A stretch of DNA of 64,000 bases from Caenorhabditis remanei (GCF_010183535.1 NC_071331.1:25358001-25422000), one strand, 5' to 3'; shown: positions 8,736 through 20,306, counted from the first letter of the stretch. Numbers and translations: made by a program. Notes: a model not told the origin generated them from the sequence alone.

Positions 8736-11680
8736 CTGTTCCCGTTGGCACACATTGGGACACTATTCGGAAGTGATGTCTGTGCGACAAATGGACTTTA
8801 CATCTCGGAGTTGTTTGTTCATTCGGGGTCGTCAACATGAGTCACTTTTTCACAGTAAAAGAAGATGACATTTTTCAAAGTAGTAGTAATTTCAAGGAAT
8901 TGGGAGACCAAAAGTTATACCCACTTGACTCATTTTTTGTAAACTACAGTTTTTTTTTGTTGGAACAATAAACAATACAAGAAGAAAAAGTAGTTTAGTA
9001 CACAACCTATTGGAAGTGCCAAAGATTGAAAAGGTGGGATGAGTCAGAGAGAAAGCGGGGAAGACGCGCCAGACATATAATTTTCAGTGTATCGGTACTA
9101 GATACGTGGAAATCGCTGAAAAACTTGTGATAGGACAAAATTGAGTCAAAAATGAAAAAAATGAAACATTAGCTCACTGACAGGGAAATGGAAGCGAATC
9201 CGGTCTCGGGACCTTTTCTTATACTGTCTTTAAAGAATGTGGCTTCACAATGTCTAGTGTTTTGGAAATCAAACGGGAATTTAAAATTATCAACCTGATT
9301 GCAAGCATACGTAATTAAGTGATTTTTTATTGATTGTCAATCAATCTCAGGTTTACATAAACCGGAACACGCATTCTTGAATAATTTTTGTCAATTCTTC
9401 AAGATCACATCTGAGAACTTTCACTATCAGTCACTTATTTTCAGTCAATTATAGCTGTCTAGGCATTTTCAGCTTAATTCGTCCTTTAATAAATTTTATC
9501 CACTGACAGTTATAACGTTTTATGGCGTACTTGCAAGCGTAACTCGCTTAAAACGCATTCTTGTGAGCTGAGAAATGTACCAAATGGAATCATTTGAATC
9601 CGAAAAGGGTCAAGCTCCAAACCGATGCTCAATATTCCAGGAATTTAAATGTTTTCTCCACTTTTCAATTGTATTATCAATGTCTGATGCTGCTCTCTGT
9701 TTCGCGTGTCCACTCTTAATCCAACAATCTTCTCGTGTTTCTGCATCCCCTTTCCTTCATATTTACATAATCCTCCCTTATTTTCTCTCTCTCCTCCTTA
9801 TTCATCATTTTTCGACCCGTCCCTCTCCCCCCCTGCTCCTCCCAACTATACTATTAGGACATGCAAAACAGAAGTGATGCTTCTTTGAGCAAAATGTTTC
9901 GGAAGAAGATTTTTGGGTGCTCTCTTTTTTGGACGTTTTGACCCCCCTTGTCTCTTTGACCTCTTTTTTGAGGAGCGGAAGTGTCCGGCGGAGACTGGCA
10001 CATCTTTTTTAGGGCCATGCTCTTTTTTGGGAAATTTTTGCAATGTATGGGTGGGCTCTTATTGGGATTTCGAGCGTTGGGTATCTCGAAACTAGCCACC
10101 TCTGCTTTTTAAAGCGGTTTCAGCCCGTTTATTAGACTATTGGGAGCTGTTAAATTAAGATTTTCACCAGTTTCTCAGTAATATCAAAGTACATATTTTT
10201 TTATTCAAGTTTTGACATGTTTTCAATATTTCGGATTTTTCGAGCAATCAGAATTTGTAGAGCTGCGTTTTTGGTCCCAATTGCATGTTGAAACGCCAGC
10301 TTCATAAGCTGTTTCGGCTTTTTCAGATTTTCAGTTTAAGCGATGTTTCCAGTCTGCTAACCTTTTTAAAAGCTGCTAAACAATAATTTATGATTAGTTG
10401 ATTTCTTTAAAATGTTTCTTAAAATTTTCTTTAAAATGTTATTTTCTACAAAATTTCAGCGTTTACAGTCAGAAGTAAGATTTCCATTCAAATCCTCCGA
10501 GAGGACAAACCCATTTTTCAGATTTTGCTTGTCTTCTTTCCGTCAAATTTCAAAACCCTTTCTGACAGATACACACAGAATGACAGATGATCTTGTCCTT
10601 CCGAAAAATAGCCATCTGTCCATTTTCATTCCATTTTTTTCTGACAAGATGAATGACAGAGAATTGAAATTAGTCGGAATAAAAGACATTGGCTATTTTT
10701 GGCTTCCGGACTTCAAATTACCTTAAAACCCGCCAACGAGACACGAGACTCCTCCCCAATAAACGCATCTCCTCCTTTTTACCTTACCTAACATAAGCAT
10801 CTCATTTTCTGCAACGAAAACTCCACCGACACACCAACCGCCGTTTTTTTAATCATTACCAAAAAATATAAAAAATTGCGCTTAAAGACAGCGTAAATGG
10901 CTTCAGAACCACAAAAACGCAAAACGCGCCACCGACACGCCAGACCCCGCTGCCGCTTGCCTTCCTTTCTTCTCTACGCCCATTAATTCCCCCTCCGTTA
11001 ATTTCCCGTTTTCTCTCTCATTCTCTCTTCCTCTCATTTTCTCATTTTCTCTTAACCTTAAATTAACGGTGGTGGTCAGTATGTGGCGCCAGGTGTCTTT
11101 TTTCCCTTTTACGGGAACTCCCCTCCACACATGCATACATATCTGGAATGTTTGAACAGGGCGCCCGGCGCCAAGACCTTGAAAAAAGTAGTGACACTTT
11201 TTCGTCCTCCATGAGAAGCGACTGACTTTTTGACACTTTTTGCAAGTTTCTCTCAATTAGACACACTATTTCTATGCAGTTGTCTCTTCCCCCCGTTATC
11301 ATATTATCAGCTTGTTTCTTCTTTCACTCGTTTTGCCCTCGTTTCACTGTCTCCGTCTTGTTTCTTTTTTGATTGAAGAGAAACGCTTTTTATTCATTCG
11401 ATTAGAAGGAATCAAATAGTTTTTTTGTTGTGGGTTTGAAGGTTTGGGGAATCTGGCGCGACGTTTGGCGCGTATTTTGCTAGAAGTAGAGGTGAAGGGT
11501 TGTTGGGTCTTAAGCGGGGCATTCTAATGATTTTAACTTCGCTTTTTCTGTTACTGATCATTCGAACCGTGCTGCCACTCATGTGAACCGATTCCGGAAT
11601 TCTAAAAATTGCATGCTTCTGAAGATACCTAGAATAAGGCATTCCTGGGTTTTCGAGAAAACCTGGCTTTGAGTGCAAAA

Positions 11681-11771
11681 ACTGAATATATATTTGGAAT
11701 AAGCGTGATTTCTTTTTTCAATAAGATAGGTCATGTTCCATAACTCCAAATTGAATAAAAGACCTTCCCTA
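11681..11771. repeat. R2 dispersed repeat fragment
   Basis: The sequence ATATATATTTGGAAT, then about 40 nt, then a CATAACTC-type word and CCTTCCCTAG, recurs at about 32541-32640 and 46633-46735, and in reverse at 57779-57875. The shared block is about 90-100 bp. No coding sequence is present. Confidence 0.55.
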
Positions 11772-13682
11772 GTAAGCTTAATCCAATTTTACAAACCCCT
11801 TAAACCTCTTTCAATTACCCCTCGAATTTTCATTATTCGCTCTAAACACGCTCTTTGAATTTCCTCTCCAGATGTTATGCTCCGTTCCGATTCTCCGTTT
11901 TTCTGTTCTTGCCTCCTCCTCCAACAAATCTGAAGAACGGACCTCCCGGTCTTTCATTCTTCAAAGCGGCCTTCACATTTTCCTTGAGTTATCCTTGAGC
12001 AGAGACTATAAAAGATGCTGAGCCGATTATATGTTTCTGGTCAAATCGTTTTATTATAAGTGCTCAAGTCATCGCATTTCAGATACCTAGCCCCCAATGT
12101 CTAGATAGAGTACCAGAATCCCAGAATCTTCAAAATTCAGCCATCTGGACCCCACTTCTCATCTTAATAGCTCCCCCTTCCGCCGTTCCCCTGTCTCACT
12201 CATTACTATGTAATTTCGCTCTTTAGACTAACGGGACATTTTCACTTTTAGTACTATTCTCTCTCTCTCCCACCCATTCATATTCTTCCCCCTTTTTTCG
12301 TTTCTTTTCTTCGCCTTCTTCCCCTAGCCGCTATAGTCAAAACATCATCATTTTCATCTTCTCCCCCACTATTCATCGTTTTTGACAACAAAGCAAAGAC
12401 TAAGCCGCACATATATGTATGTTTCATTGGGTTTTAGTACAAATTTTGAAAAAAAATTGCTGTGTACGATGAATTTGACCTTCTTCAAAAATTTCAGGCA
12501 CATTTTGGTAGATAGACCAACTAACTCAAGTCCTGAATTCATGTTTCTTCTTAAAATGTTTTTTTTGCGAAACCTTAGATTTCCTAACTAATGAGTCATT
12601 AATGACTGTTTGATTATCGGCAGGTTAAGATGTCTAACAATACGCGTCCATTTAACCCCAGCCTGCCCTGTTTCGAAATTTTTCTCGTTTTCTTATCACT
12701 TTCTTCCCTTTTTTCTGCTTCCCCCTCCTTCCATCTGTCAATTAGGGAAGGTGTTTCCGGAATACGGGCGGTTTATGGTTTGTGCAATTAGTTATCTCAT
12801 GTTTCATTGGTTTTCCTTCAATTTTTGACTTTTTCCTCATTTCTCCCTCTTTTTTTACAGTTTGTTTAAATACATTTTAACATGACCTGAGTTCCCATAA
12901 AGTGGCACATTAACAGCTTGCCATAGTATGGCACTATTATTTTTAGCCAAATTTGAAGTCTGCACCCCATCTAACCTTACATAATTTATTCCTTTCATAC
13001 CTTATTATTCCAAGGACCCTCCTACTCCTCTCCATGAACCCTCTTAATCCCCTTTATTTTACAACGACGGATCCATGGTGTCCCCCCTTGAAACAGAAGA
13101 GGAATAGAAGGGTCATAATAAAAACTAATAAATAACACCACCAGCAGTGTCAGCAGGCAGTGGTTGGAGTTCAGGAGGAGGGCGACAGTTGGTGTACGGG
13201 TCACCCATCGACTCGTTCATTTTTCCACTTTTTGTTTCTAAACTTCAGAAAAAAATAAGAGAGAATTTGAGAATTTATGTCTGTTTGTGCGTTGGTTTGT
13301 CCGGTTGTCTTATGCAGGCAGAGACCTAGAGCTTCCAGAGCGTCAACGGTACCCCAGACAAGTTTTCTAGAGTTTTTTGTATTTTCTTTTGTAATTTTGA
13401 TCCGATCCTTCTCCTCCTCTCTATCCCATAGATACAATATTACATACAAAAAAGTGGTCAAGTGGTCTCTGTGTACTCACTTTCTTTCTCAGTTCTCCCT
13501 CCTACCGGCCTACCAGCCGGCGCGGAGCACAAAATGGCTTCCGGTAAAACGATTAGGAGACACTTAGCGAGTTCTTTGTTGAGTTTAAATTTGAACAACC
13601 GTTAAGCAGCGTTAACCATATGTATGATCTAAGTGTTTTAACGTGTTTTAGAGTGAAGCAATTTTCAGTGAGATTGGTTCAA

Positions 13683-13939
13683 ACTTATATTTGTTATGTT
13701 AATCGAACCTAGGGCTACATTTTTGAAGTTGACCAATTTTTGATATCACCGCTCGTTCTTTAGGTACAAAGCTTGCAAGTTCGGAGAGCGCGCAGACAAC
13801 GAGACACTCTAGCTTCTCTGTGTATCCCTCTTTTTTTCTAACGCTTATATCTCCTTAAGGTTAATAGCTATCAAAAAGTGGTCAATTGCAAAAATGTAGC
13901 TCAACACTTCTTCGACACAACCAATATAAATTTGAATTA
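13683..13939. repeat. R1 dispersed inverted repeat, complete copy
   Basis: R1 is a near-palindromic element. One arm holds CTACATTTTTGAAGTTGACC and the opposite arm holds GGTCAATTGCAAAAATGTAG. The centre carries GCGCGCAGACAACGAGACAC. The outer ends read roughly CTTATATTTG and CAATATAAATTTG. Other copies or fragments in this window lie near 3040, 7602, 27062, 32690, 41250, 43890, 56940, 57880, 58010, 58723, 60158, 62815 and 63541. Confidence 0.7.
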
Positions 13940-15126
13940 AAACCATCAAAAACTGGCGCGTCTAAAGCGTATTTTTGAAGTCTAAAATCCGTTAGCTTGG
14001 TGTTGAAAGTATTTCAATGGTCAACTCTCGTTTTTTGATCTCCCCTTCTCTGTTTACCTACCTTCCGTCTCTTGACCACCACTCTATCCTTCTTTCCTCT
14101 GTTACATAATCATCCCTTCCTTCATCTCATAAATATCCGATTACACAATAGCAATAGGATACGAAAGTGATATCTATTCAGTTTTTTGTTGAATTTTTGT
14201 GAGACATCCGGATCTCTGTAAATCATACTGTCCGGATGTTAGCGCCTATGTATAATTAGTGCCTATGTATCTCGAAAGCCGGACGTCTTTGAAAATCTGA
14301 AAAACAGCCTTAGCAAGACTCTGTCCATTCGGATGTCCCGCGCCTCTTACCTACAATACCATGCAAATTCCGTTCTACTTCTCTATCCTTCACCAAATTC
14401 CACTACTTTCCATACATATCCCATTTAATTTCCTCTTCCACACCACCACCGCCAAAACTGTTAAAACGACCGTAAAAACCGCGCCGTTTACGGGCGGCGC
14501 AAAGCAAAAAGAAGAAAATGAGGCGGTGGAATATACATATGAAAGGGTGACGACCAAATTCTTTCTTCTTTTTTTCTATCCAATGCCTTTTATGTCATTG
14601 TTGAGGAAAGGAGACAGTAGAAAATGGGGGGAAAAGTAGAAGAAATCATGTTTAGACCGTTTTTTTCGTGATTTTTTGTCAACTGACTCTTATTTTTGCC
14701 ATTTTTTTTTGGCAGTAGGGTAATTAGCATTGTAATCGAGCAGAAATTGCCTTTTTGAGCTATTTGGTGTGAAAATTGGCTGAAACTGCAGTTTTTGAGT
14801 CAAAATTGAAGTTTTTTCAAGATAAAGCAGTTCGAGGGTTGGCCGAAACTTTCAGCAAGAGATGCTCAATTTCTGATTGAGAAATCAAATATTCAAGCCA
14901 AAAACTGTTCTTGACAATGGCTTGGCTCAAAAAGTTGCACTTCAGATCAAAAAGATCATGGCAGCAGTCTTATTTTTAGTCGTTACCTAGAAACCCAAAT
15001 TTTGAGTTGCTAGGCCACTAAATATTTCTAGAATTCTCCTCTTTTTCCATGATCTTTCTTGTTCATCTTTCTTGATTTACTTCTCTCCCCCTCAACTCAT
15101 TATCCCTATTTCCAGCTTCCCACCAA

Positions 15127-17183
15127 ATGGTGTTGGTCCACCACCAGCCGCACCACCACCCAACAACCAGTGGCTCCGGCTCTCTACTAGAACGTGCTGA
15201 TCTCTCCCACCCCATACCAGAGAATGCTCGAAAACTTGCTCAGCTGGTGGAGTACGATGAGAGTCGAGTGGAAATGGGAACCCATTCTGTGTTTGTAAGG
15301 GAGGCACGACCGCCGGGCGCTCATTATGCAAAGGCTACAGTACTTTTCTTGCATGGCCAGAGTTTTTCATCGGCGACATGGACTGAGAACGATTTGTTGA
15401 GGTAACCGTAGTCCTGACAATGAAAGTCTTTAAAGTCTTCAAACAATCTATAAATTTAGTCATAGGTTTTTGTATCGACTACTTTGCGGGGAGTCCATTT
15501 TAACAGTCAAAACCAGCTAAATGTCTCTCCGAGCCGAGTTATGAGCTCCCAAACATTAGTAATTCCATGTGATAAAGCTTAACCATATAAAAAGTTTGAG
15601 AGCTGAGACATTTAGCAGATGCTGTCTGCAGAAATGAACTCCCCGTAGACGGAAGTATCTATAACCAAATTTATAAATAATTTGAAAGCCGCGTCTTTAA
15701 AGACTTTCCTTGTAAACCCCAAAACCTATAAAAACATTATTCCAGAACCTTCGCCGCCCTCGGCTACCGAGCAATCGCTATCGACCTGCCCGGCTCTGGC
15801 CAAACCCGCGGTCCTTCCTTGTCACAACCACAGAAGCCAACATTTCTTATGGATTTCATAGAGACGTTGGGTCTGAAGCAAGTAATGGTTGTCTCCGCTT
15901 CGATGTCCGCTCAATTTGTGTTACCACTGATGACTTCGAGTAGACATCTCTCTTGTGTGGTTCTGGTGGCTCCATCGAATACTCATGAAGTTCTGAACCC
16001 CTCGTCGTATGTCGTACCGACTTTGGTGCTATGGGGTGAGTGTCAACAAAACATTTAAAAAAAAAAATTCAAAACAAATTATAACGATGATTCTTTTCCA
16101 TCCAAATATCCAGCCAATACATTTCTTGTCCAGGAGAGTTATCCATGAACTTGTAGAGTTTCTTTTTATTGGCTTGCTTGATTTCCCTGAGTTTAGCAGG
16201 ATCATTTTCAAAGGTTACTTGGTCCTTTTGTGATTTTGCCTCCAATGCAATGTACTCTTCTACGTATTTAGGCTTCATTCCCATGGCGAAAAGCTCTTTT
16301 CGTATTTGAGTAGGTTCTGGAAATAATGAGACAGTAGTAATAGTTCTTGGAAATTTTAAAGAGATTTTAGCACTCTTTTCACAGTTCCTAATTGAAATCA
16401 GTTAAAGCTAACTGTAAATTTGTTTTTATCTGGTTAAGACTAGATAGATTTTGTTTTTAGAAATTCCGAGACTGTTTTCAATGGATATTTCTCCTACTAT
16501 AAGAGAAAAGGGGCAAATCAATTTTCAACTAGTTGAAGATAATTTCAGGTTAACATCGATAGTTAATTGTGACTTATTTTAGTGGAATTTTGGAAAAACT
16601 TTATTTAAACTATTTCAATAATTTTCGTGTCAACTTGAATCAATTTTCGCGTGTTCACGATAAATTCCACCTTGAATACATAAATATTCTAAAGCCAACC
16701 TAAAATAGACTATTAACCTTAAGACCAACACTCACCAATATATAAACCCTGTGCAATCGAACATACCACATAAATAGCGAGAAGTCCCCAAAGTTGTTTC
16801 ATTGTTTTCGGCTGCAAACCCTGAAGGAAACGGTTTTATACATAGAAACCATGGTATAAAACTCCGAAATCGTTAAAACTAGTTTGAGGGGTAGCTGGTC
16901 ACGTGGAAACTAGGAAGAGTACTGTATATAGGTCAGGATTGATAAACTTCAATTTAGACAGGACTTTTTTGAATTTTTTGGCTCCATTCTCACTGTTTAA
17001 CAATTTCCAGGCGAACGCGACACCTCACTCGGCCCCACGGCCGCTGCCAACCTCAAGAATCTCCCAACTGTCAAACTCCAAAAGATCCCAGATGCCGGAC
17101 ATGCTTGCTATCTTCACAACCCGAAGTGCTTCGAGAATCTGTGTGTAAATTTCTTTGATCTGATCAGGAGTTATCATCACTAG
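15127..17183 (+). CDS. ABHD14: ABHD14-type alpha/beta hydrolase (CIB homologue)
   Basis: This is a three-exon gene: 15127-15401, 15746-16035 and 17011-17183, 738 nt, 245 residues. It belongs to the ABHD14A/B branch of alpha/beta hydrolases. ABHD14B (CIB) interacts with the TFIID subunit TAF1 and has reported lysine deacetylase-like activity. Visible family motifs are 'VLFLHGQSFSSATW' (oxyanion HG), 'GYRAIAIDLPGSG', the nucleophile elbow 'SASMSA' (Ser144), 'LVLWGERDTS' (Asp192) and 'DAGHACYL' (His219), a complete catalytic triad. It has a His-rich N-terminal extension relative to ABHD14B. A strong acceptor (TTTCCAG, ending 15115) 11 nt before the ATG suggests a trans-splice site and supports this start. 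Intron 1 holds an R4 repeat. The 975-nt intron 2 holds an unrelated secreted-protein gene on the opposite strand. Probably cytosolic or nuclear. Confidence 0.9.
15424..15713. repeat. R4 dispersed inverted repeat in ABHD14 intron 1
   Basis: A palindrome-like block runs from AAAGTCTTTAAAG to CTTTAAAGACTTTCC. It contains TTTGGTCATAGG-like, GGGGAGTCCATTTT and GCCGAGTTATGAGCTC words. The same words appear at about 32093-32272 upstream of cmk-1. Confidence 0.6.
16069..16802 (-). CDS. Small secreted protein family, member 1, nested in ABHD14 intron 2
   Basis: This is a two-exon gene: 16736-16802 and 16069-16316, phase-1 intron, 104 residues, stop TGA at 16069-16071. Exon 1 is a signal peptide ('MKQLWGLLAIYVVCSIAQG'). 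The mature part is a short helical, Lys/Glu-rich domain with the family core 'ELFAMGMKPKYVEEYIAL' (compare 'MGMEKKYVDEYAAM' in member 2) and a Trp near the C-terminus. I do not recognise a named domain. The family appears to be nematode-restricted by its style, but I cannot test that. The whole gene, with a TATA box at 16833-16840, lies inside the ABHD14 intron on the other strand. Confidence 0.8.
16833..16840 (-). promoter_or_regulatory. TATA box shared by family members 1-3
   Basis: TATAAAACCG reads on the minus strand 31 nt upstream of the ATG of member 1. The same word with the same spacing lies upstream of member 2 (18746-18755), and TATAAAATCG lies upstream of member 3 (about 19596-19605). 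Each is followed further upstream by CGATTTCGGAGTTTTAT-like sequence. Confidence 0.55.
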
Positions 17184-17405
17184 TCACCTTGTTTATAATT
17201 GTCTATATTTGTGCCATGTATCCGGTGATATCGATGAATGGAAATCGCTGTCCTTCTTTTCTGTTTATTTTTCTGTGTCCAAGAGATCTTTCATGTTTTC
17301 CCTCTTTTCACTTCTTAATTATAAAATGTTTCATCAAGTTTTGCAATATGCCTTAATAACTCTGACTATCATACCAATTTATTAAAAACAGGGACAAATA
17401 TTTAT

Positions 17406-18712
17406 TCAATTAGATTCTGATGCATGCATATTGAACCAATTGTTCAAAAGAGTGATCTGCTTTGATGGCAGCTTCTTCATATATGTTTTGAATTTCTCCT
17501 GAAATTCATTTTCATCCTTTTTAAGTGCTGCGTATCTCTTCTCGTATTCATCGATCATCGCAGCATACTCGTCGACATACTTCTTCTCCATTCCCATCTT
17601 TGTTAGCTCTTTCTTCGCTTGAGGGGATGCTGGAAATCAAAAGAGTTTTCAGTATGTATATTAATGTAAAACCAATTACTCACGGACATGAACTTCTTTT
17701 GCAATCGAACATTAGGCTCGGTGCCAAAAACCCGGGTCATCATTACCATATAGACTCCATCCCCATCACCGAATCCGCAGTAGTACGGGACTTAGGATTA
17801 TTAACAGACTCTCATTTGAAATTTGATAGCCATATCGCCAAAACTTCCTCATTAGCTATCCTTCGCTGCAGCCAACTACTCAAGTCATTCCGATCTCGAT
17901 CCCTTCCTCTCTACAAGCACTTATTCAACACCTACGTCCTTCCAGTTCTTGAATATTGCTCAGCTGTCTACTCCCCTTCTCCCTCTAGCATTCTCTCTCA
18001 TAAACTAGAAAAACCTCTCCGATCGTTCACCAGGAAAGTTCTTCAGAGATGTAACATTCGCTATACTTCCTATCTAAATCGTCTTGAGATTCTTGATTTA
18101 TACTCCCTCCGTCACCGTCGTCTTAAATCTCAGTTAATGCTCCTCTATAAAATACCTGAAATTTTCCTGAAATCCACTCTTATGTCAGACTGTCTAACTC
18201 TAACCGACGACCCATGACCCTCATTTGTATTAGACCACAAGTAAATGATTTCTTCTCTTCCACTGTCCCATCTGGAATTCCATCACATCTAATTGCCCTG
18301 AATTTCTCCCCCCCCCGGTAAATTTTTCTCCCTTCTTGTACAATCCATTAATCGATTATAAGTTTGATCTCTCTCTCTCCCACCCCCATGTATTATATTG
18401 CTCACTCACCCGCCTCTCCCATTTTAACGGTCTGTCACTTTAATTTAATTTATCCTTCTCGAAATTCTTCCACCACCACTTTCACAGTTCGGTTTTATAA
18501 TCCTTCCCCCAATCCTATCTTGCCATTATGATTCTCAATTTTTTATTTTTTATTTGTTCCCCCCACCCCTACCTGGTCTGTCGCCTCGTGAGAGGCTTGA
18601 TCAGGTCTCTAGTGTATAGTACTGATTATTTTTTTAGTCAATAAATTAAAAAAAAAAAAAAAAAAGAACATACCACGTAGATAGCGAGGAATACGAAAAG
18701 CTGCTTTAACAT
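17406..18712 (-). pseudogene. Small secreted protein family, member 2, exon 1 split by a LINE
   Basis: Exon 2 (17406-17629) is open and encodes the family core 'MGMEKKYVDEYAAM', then a Lys-rich helix and 'LPSKQITLLNNWFNMHA'. Exon 1 is split. Its first part (18672-18712, start ATG, signal peptide 'MLKQLFVFLAIYV') and its second part (17684-17712, 'CSIAKEVHV' with a GTGAGT donor) are separated by a 953-bp LINE insertion flanked by a GAACAT duplication. Without the insert the frame and phase-1 junction match members 1 and 3 exactly (97 residues). Nothing else in the gene is broken, so the insertion looks young. As it stands the gene cannot make a secreted product unless the insert is removed from the transcript. 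Confidence 0.85.
17713..18665 (+). mobile_element. 5'-truncated non-LTR retrotransposon (LINE) with poly-A tail
   Basis: The insert is 953 bp in plus orientation with direct repeats GAACAT at 17707-17712 and 18666-18671. It encodes the C-terminal end of a reverse transcriptase ORF, open to the stop at 18215-18217, with typical CR1/Jockey-like words 'RDLGLLTDSHLKFDSHI' and 'TYVLPVLEYCSAVYSP'. The YADD core is missing because of 5' truncation. A 3' UTR of about 420 bp follows, then AATAAATT and a run of about 20 A, which marks target-primed reverse transcription. The clade call is tentative. Confidence 0.88.
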
Positions 18713-18745
18713 CATTGCTTTTGTTGCAAAGGTAGAGCGAGGGAA

Positions 18746-18755
18746 CGGTTTTATA
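18746..18755 (-). promoter_or_regulatory. TATA box of family member 2
   Basis: TATAAAACCG reads on the minus strand 34 nt before the member 2 ATG. It is followed upstream by about 100 bp (18767-18870) that are closely repeated upstream of member 3 (19610-19720), including CTCCGAAATC and CCTGTTATACTGT words, so promoter and upstream sequence were duplicated with the genes. Confidence 0.5.
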
Positions 18756-18756
18756 C

Positions 18757-19187
18757 AAAACAATAGTGTCATAAAACTCCGAAATCGTTGAAAAAGGTAG
18801 TTGACCATGAGGGTGCATGTTATGCCTGTTATACTGTAGCCGCATTACTCTACACGTCAACGTTGGCTCTGCAGAAAGGAAATATAAGAGAGACCCAGAG
18901 AAACTAGAGCGTCGGACTGTCTACGCTTTCTAACTCTCAGAAAACATCAAGAACGGTAAGAAGCTGTCAAAACTGATCCGAAGACATCAAAAAGGAACAG
19001 AAGAAATTGTCAGAACCAGTAACGATTTAAATTTTTGCTACCTTGACAATTCAAACTGTGTCCAAAGCTTCACTAACAATTTTCCCCCCTTATGTCTTGA
19101 TTTGTTCCATTCATCTGCTAGTTTTGATTTTGATGTGATTTTCAAAAAATCTGAACTAATATATTTAAAACAGATTCAAATATTTAT
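18757..19187. other. Spacer between family members 2 and 3
   Basis: The part to about 18870 is duplicated upstream sequence shared with member 3. Bases 18895-19020 contain an R1-like piece (GAGAAACTAGAGCGTCGGAC) and degenerate CAGAA words like those at 20430-20840. I see no gene. Confidence 0.4.
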
Positions 19188-19566
19188 TCAATGGTTTTTA
19201 TTCAATTCTGCTTCGTGCATATCAAACCAAGTGTTCAAAAGACTGTGCTGTTTCATTGGTAGCTTGTTCATAAATGCTCCGACTTTTTTTTTATACATAT
19301 CTAGAGCCTTTTTGAGTGCAACGGGTCATTGGAAAGTTCTGCGTATTTCTTCTCATGTTCATCGTCCATTGCAACAAATTCGTCAATATACTTCTTCTCC
19401 ATTCCCAACTTTGCAAGCTCTTTCTTTGCTTGAGCGGGCGCTAAAAATTAATGAAGAGTTTTGGTACTTATTTATTAAAGACCAATTACTCACTGACATG
19501 AAACTCCTCCTCTGCAATCGAACATGCCACATAAATAGCGAGGAATACAAAAAATTGCTTCAACAT
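19188..19566 (-). pseudogene. Small secreted protein family, member 3, single-base frameshift
   Basis: Exon 1 (19494-19566) encodes a clean signal peptide ('MLKQFFVFLAIYVACSIA') and ends in phase 1. Exon 2 (19188-19440) reads the family core 'LGMEKKYIDEFVAMDDEHE' and then runs into a stop near 19303. Moving one base at about 19318-19326 restores a reading frame ending '...KQHSLLNTWFDMHEAE' at the TGA of 19188-19190, in register with member 2. The exon 2 length is one base short of the in-phase value, which fits a 1-bp deletion. It could be real decay or a sequencing error. Splice sites and TATA box look intact. Confidence 0.75.
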
Positions 19567-19964
19567 AATCGTTTTGGTTGCAAAGGTCGGGGAAACGATT
19601 TTATACAAAAAATTGCGTCACAAAACTCCGAAATCAATAAAAAAGGTGGTTGACCACGTTGATGCATGTTGTCCCTGTTATACTGTTGCCGCATTACTCT
19701 ACGCGACAACGTTGACTCTGCAGAATGGAAAACCGAAATCATTAAAAAAGGTAGTGGATGCAATTTTAAAAAATTTAAAAAATTTGATACCCGTTATACT
19801 GTAGCAGTATTTTTTACACGACAACATTCTATATTTGGTGACGCATATCTCAAAACTCAAGGCTAGTGTGCGTTTGGCGCACAAAGTTCAGATGACTGAC
19901 TCATGATTAGATCTCAAACGGATGAATTAAAAAATAAATTCTTTATTTCTCAACATGAAACATC
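19567..19964. other. Spacer upstream of family member 3
   Basis: Bases 19596-19720 carry the TATA box and upstream block duplicated from member 2. A partial second repeat of the CCGAAATCATTAAAAAAGGT word follows near 19736. The rest is AT-rich, with the poly-A signal of member 4 (AATAAA, minus strand, about 19942-19947). No gene is seen. Confidence 0.4.
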
Positions 19965-20306
19965 TCAAGCCAAGAACTTCTTCAACTTATCCAACTGTTC
20001 CTTCGGTATTTTCTTCTCAAAATTACTCTTTGCTTTATTATACTCCTCTGTCAACTTCTTAATCTTCTCCTTATCCCCATTAGCCTTTGCCGATCCTTGA
20101 TTCATTTTGTGCTCGATATGAAACAATTCCAACGCATACTTCTTATCTATTCCAGCCGCTTGGAGGTCGGCGATGGCTTGTTTGGCATCTGAAAAAATTG
20201 AATTGGGGTAACCGCGCTCTATTGAAAATAAACCTTCTGGATGTGGCCGGTCTGCTGTGATGACTATCACTAGAACAGATAGTAGAAGGAGTAGTTGCTT
20301 GAACAT
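19965..20306 (-). CDS. Small secreted protein family, member 4
   Basis: The likely model has exons 20234-20306 and 19965-20188 with a 45-nt intron (20189-20233), giving 98 residues. The intron is a multiple of three and open, so a single-exon 113-residue reading is also possible. I prefer the spliced form because its phase-1 junction and the alignment of 'DAKQAIADLQAAGIDKKY' match the other members, and the acceptor TTTTTTCAG is perfect. The donor G|GTTTAT is weak. Signal peptide 'MFKQLLLLLSVLVIVITA' is followed by a highly charged helical domain ending 'KKIPKEQLDKLKKFLA'. A TATATAA box lies about 40 nt upstream near 20340. Function unknown. Confidence 0.78.
   Translation of the reverse strand: MFKQLLLLLSVLVIVITADRPHPEGLFSIERGYPNSIFSDAKQAIADLQAAGIDKKYALELFHIEHKMNQGSAKANGDKEKIKKLTEEYNKAKSNFEKKIPKEQLDKLKKFLA

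Larger units (their letters stand above)
8736..15115. other. 6.4-kb gene-poor region upstream of the ABHD14-type gene
   Basis: I found no supportable gene. The open frames present are short or arise from C/T-rich runs (9750-9860, 11000-11060, 11880-11960, 12130-12370, 12660-12740, 13990-14130). Identifiable pieces are a fragment related to the R3 repeat (about 9526-9586), an R2 repeat copy (11681-11771), a complete R1 repeat (13683-13939) and a small hairpin CCGTAAA...TTTACGG near 14470-14495. An AATAAA at about 8967 cannot be tied to a gene. Confidence 0.45.

Noticed and set aside
10903..11302. Two overlapping minus-strand frames
   Set aside because: They overlap each other, show no domain and cover a C/T-rich repeat run with an R-E-N-E-R-E-N-type translation.
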